Assembly (NCBI GenBank): GCA_018402235.1
Contig: JAGYJJ010000004.1
Coordinates: 455,256-519,255 of the forward strand
Length of the DNA stretch: 64,000 nt
Source of the DNA: Candidatus Nanopelagicales bacterium
GTDB taxonomy: Bacteria; Actinomycetota; Actinomycetes; S36-B12
Direction of reading: 5' to 3'
Of the stretch, positions 63,305 to 64,000 are shown one piece after another. Positions within the stretch are counted from its first letter, which is position 1; each line of letters opens with the position of its first letter. A program made the position numbers and the translations under genes. Under the pieces are notes generated by a model that saw nothing but the letters and a program-made list of their open reading frames with translations, did no database searches and was not told the DNA's origin.

Positions 63305-63658
63305 GTGGCGCGTGGGACCGATAGCGAGGACGATGACGCCGTGGGCTCCTTTTCCTACCTGTTCGGGCCGATCGTCGCCTTCGTGGCCATGGGCGTGATG
63401 GTGCTGCTGTTGAGGTGGGCATTCAGCGCGAAGAAGACCTCGGTGGTGGCTGCCGCCGCGAAGCCCGGGGCTGCCAGCGACTACGGCATGCTCGTTCCGA
63501 TCGCAACGCCTGCCAACTACATCGAGGGCGAGATGCTCCGCCGCAAGCTCGAGGAAGCGGGCATTCGGGCAAATTTGGCGACGACCCTCGACGGACCCCG
63601 CGTGATGGTCTGGCCCAGCGATGAAGATCGCGCCAGAAGCGCTCTTATGAGTTGGTAG
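63305..63658 (+). CDS. Small membrane-anchored conserved actinobacterial protein
   Basis: A 117-residue protein: an acidic start, one transmembrane helix (about 18-40), then a soluble domain of [52 protein letters not shown] type, which resembles DUF2007-like putative signal-transducing domains. GTG 63305; a GTG at 63341 with a GAGGA site is a good alternative and would shorten the N-terminus. Its stop overlaps the murA stop on the other strand. Function unknown. Confidence 0.75.
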   Translation: MARGTDSEDDDAVGSFSYLFGPIVAFVAMGVMVLLLRWAFSAKKTSVVAAAAKPGAASDYGMLVPIATPANYIEGEMLRRKLEEAGIRANLATTLDGPRVMVWPSDEDRARSALMSW

Positions 63659-64000
63659 CTGGCGAACGCTCCACGCTGGCCCCCAACCGGCGTAGATCCT
63701 CGACGAGTCCGGCGTAGCCGCGATCGATGTGGCCAACGCCGTAGATCTCCGTGGTTCCCTCAGCCACCAGCCCGGCGAGCACCAACCCCGCACCCGCTCG
63801 AATATCCGTCGCTTCCACCGGGGCGCCTGACAACCCCTGGCGTCCGCGGATGAGAGCGTGGTGACCATCGGTTCGGACGTCGGCGCCGAGCCGAGCCAAC
63901 TCCCGCACAAAACGAAACCGCGCTTCGAAGAGATTTTCGGTAACCAAGGCCGCACCATCGGCGATCGCGTTCAGCGCAATGAACTGCGGTTGCAGATCGG
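63645..64000 (-). CDS. murA: UDP-N-acetylglucosamine 1-carboxyvinyltransferase, 5' end beyond the window
   Basis: First committed enzyme of peptidoglycan synthesis; moves enolpyruvate from PEP to UDP-GlcNAc. Only about 118 C-terminal residues are inside: [42 protein letters not shown] and the final EVDRGYAG-like [17 protein letters not shown]. The catalytic Cys loop is off the right edge. The frame is open to base 64000. Confidence 0.92.
   Translation of the reverse strand, partial: DLQPQFIALNAIADGAALVTENLFEARFRFVRELARLGADVRTDGHHALIRGRQGLSGAPVEATDIRAGAGLVLAGLVAEGTTEIYGVGHIDRGYAGLVEDLRRLGASVERSPATNS

Noticed and set aside
1-64000. tRNA or rRNA genes, transposases, prophage genes
   Set aside because: I looked for conserved tRNA arm sequences, transposase motifs and phage structural genes and saw none; a tRNA finder could still reveal one I missed.

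Overview
The window looks like chromosome of a G+C-rich actinomycete (Actinomycetota). Several genes are close to diagnostic for that phylum: an actinobacterial cytochrome bc1-aa3 set (diheme QcrC, Rieske QcrA, long QcrB, CtaC/D/E and the short CtaF), the maltosyltransferase GlgE, the mismatch endonuclease NucS, an adenosine kinase very like mycobacterial AdoK, and a PspA-HtpX-PspAB envelope-stress cluster. There is no phage, insertion sequence, CRISPR array, rRNA or tRNA that I can recognise. The species cannot be named from this sequence.

Layout. 0-2.5 kb: an iron alcohol dehydrogenase cut by the left edge, a PlsC acyltransferase and an Est30-like esterase. 2.9-8.5 kb: an ABC importer (lipoprotein, two permeases, ATPase) followed by a large metallophosphoesterase. 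8.5-14.8 kb: a minus-strand operon of two SRPBCC proteins, a small phosphoesterase, a degenerate ArsA-like protein, a small CxxC protein and a ROK glucokinase, divergent from a long-chain acyl-CoA ligase. 14.9-18.6 kb: an NlpC/P60 wall hydrolase, two small Cys-rich proteins and a DnaQ/GIY-YIG nuclease fusion. 18.6-31.2 kb: trpD, a degenerate receiver protein, ctaE-qcrCAB, a molybdopterin oxidoreductase, an L,D-transpeptidase and ctaCDF. 31.3-38.9 kb: a desulfurase-like protein without its PLP lysine, aat, adoK, erpA, nadA, the psp cluster and a DUF3043 protein. 38.9-40.9 kb: a decayed MBL-fold gene and an MFS transporter. 40.9-47.8 kb: glgP, glgE and glgB. 47.9-49.3 kb: a thioredoxin-TPR protein and an Rrf2 regulator. 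49.3-63.3 kb: meaB, thiolase, epimerase, crotonyl-CoA carboxylase/reductase, a double 3-hydroxyacyl-CoA dehydrogenase, nucS and ethylmalonyl-CoA mutase, with an acyltransferase-3 protein, a sugar dehydrogenase and two hydrolases between them. 63.3-64 kb: a small membrane protein and the 3' end of murA.

How the genes fit together. The ctaE-qcrCAB and ctaCDF blocks together encode an aerobic bc1-aa3 supercomplex. GlgP, GlgE and GlgB make and degrade branched alpha-glucan. The thiolase, hydroxyacyl-CoA dehydrogenase, Ccr, epimerase, Ecm and MeaB form much of the ethylmalonyl-CoA route of acetyl-CoA assimilation; crotonase, methylsuccinyl-CoA dehydrogenase, mesaconyl-CoA hydratase and the lyase are not in the window.

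Three kinds of structure go beyond ordinary gene content. First, five otherwise well-conserved genes (ROK kinase, htpX, glgE, an alpha/beta hydrolase, the hydroxyacyl-CoA dehydrogenase) are each broken by an indel of one or two bases, mostly in short homopolymers. Second, short tandem repeats sit exactly on gene borders: a 27-bp repeat and a 14-bp repeat at two convergent ends, each carrying a CTAG that gives a stop on either strand, and a 14-bp repeat at glgE-glgB that creates two identical five-codon minicistrons. Third, two long intergenic palindromes share a core and differ by paired changes, which suggests a dispersed structured repeat family.
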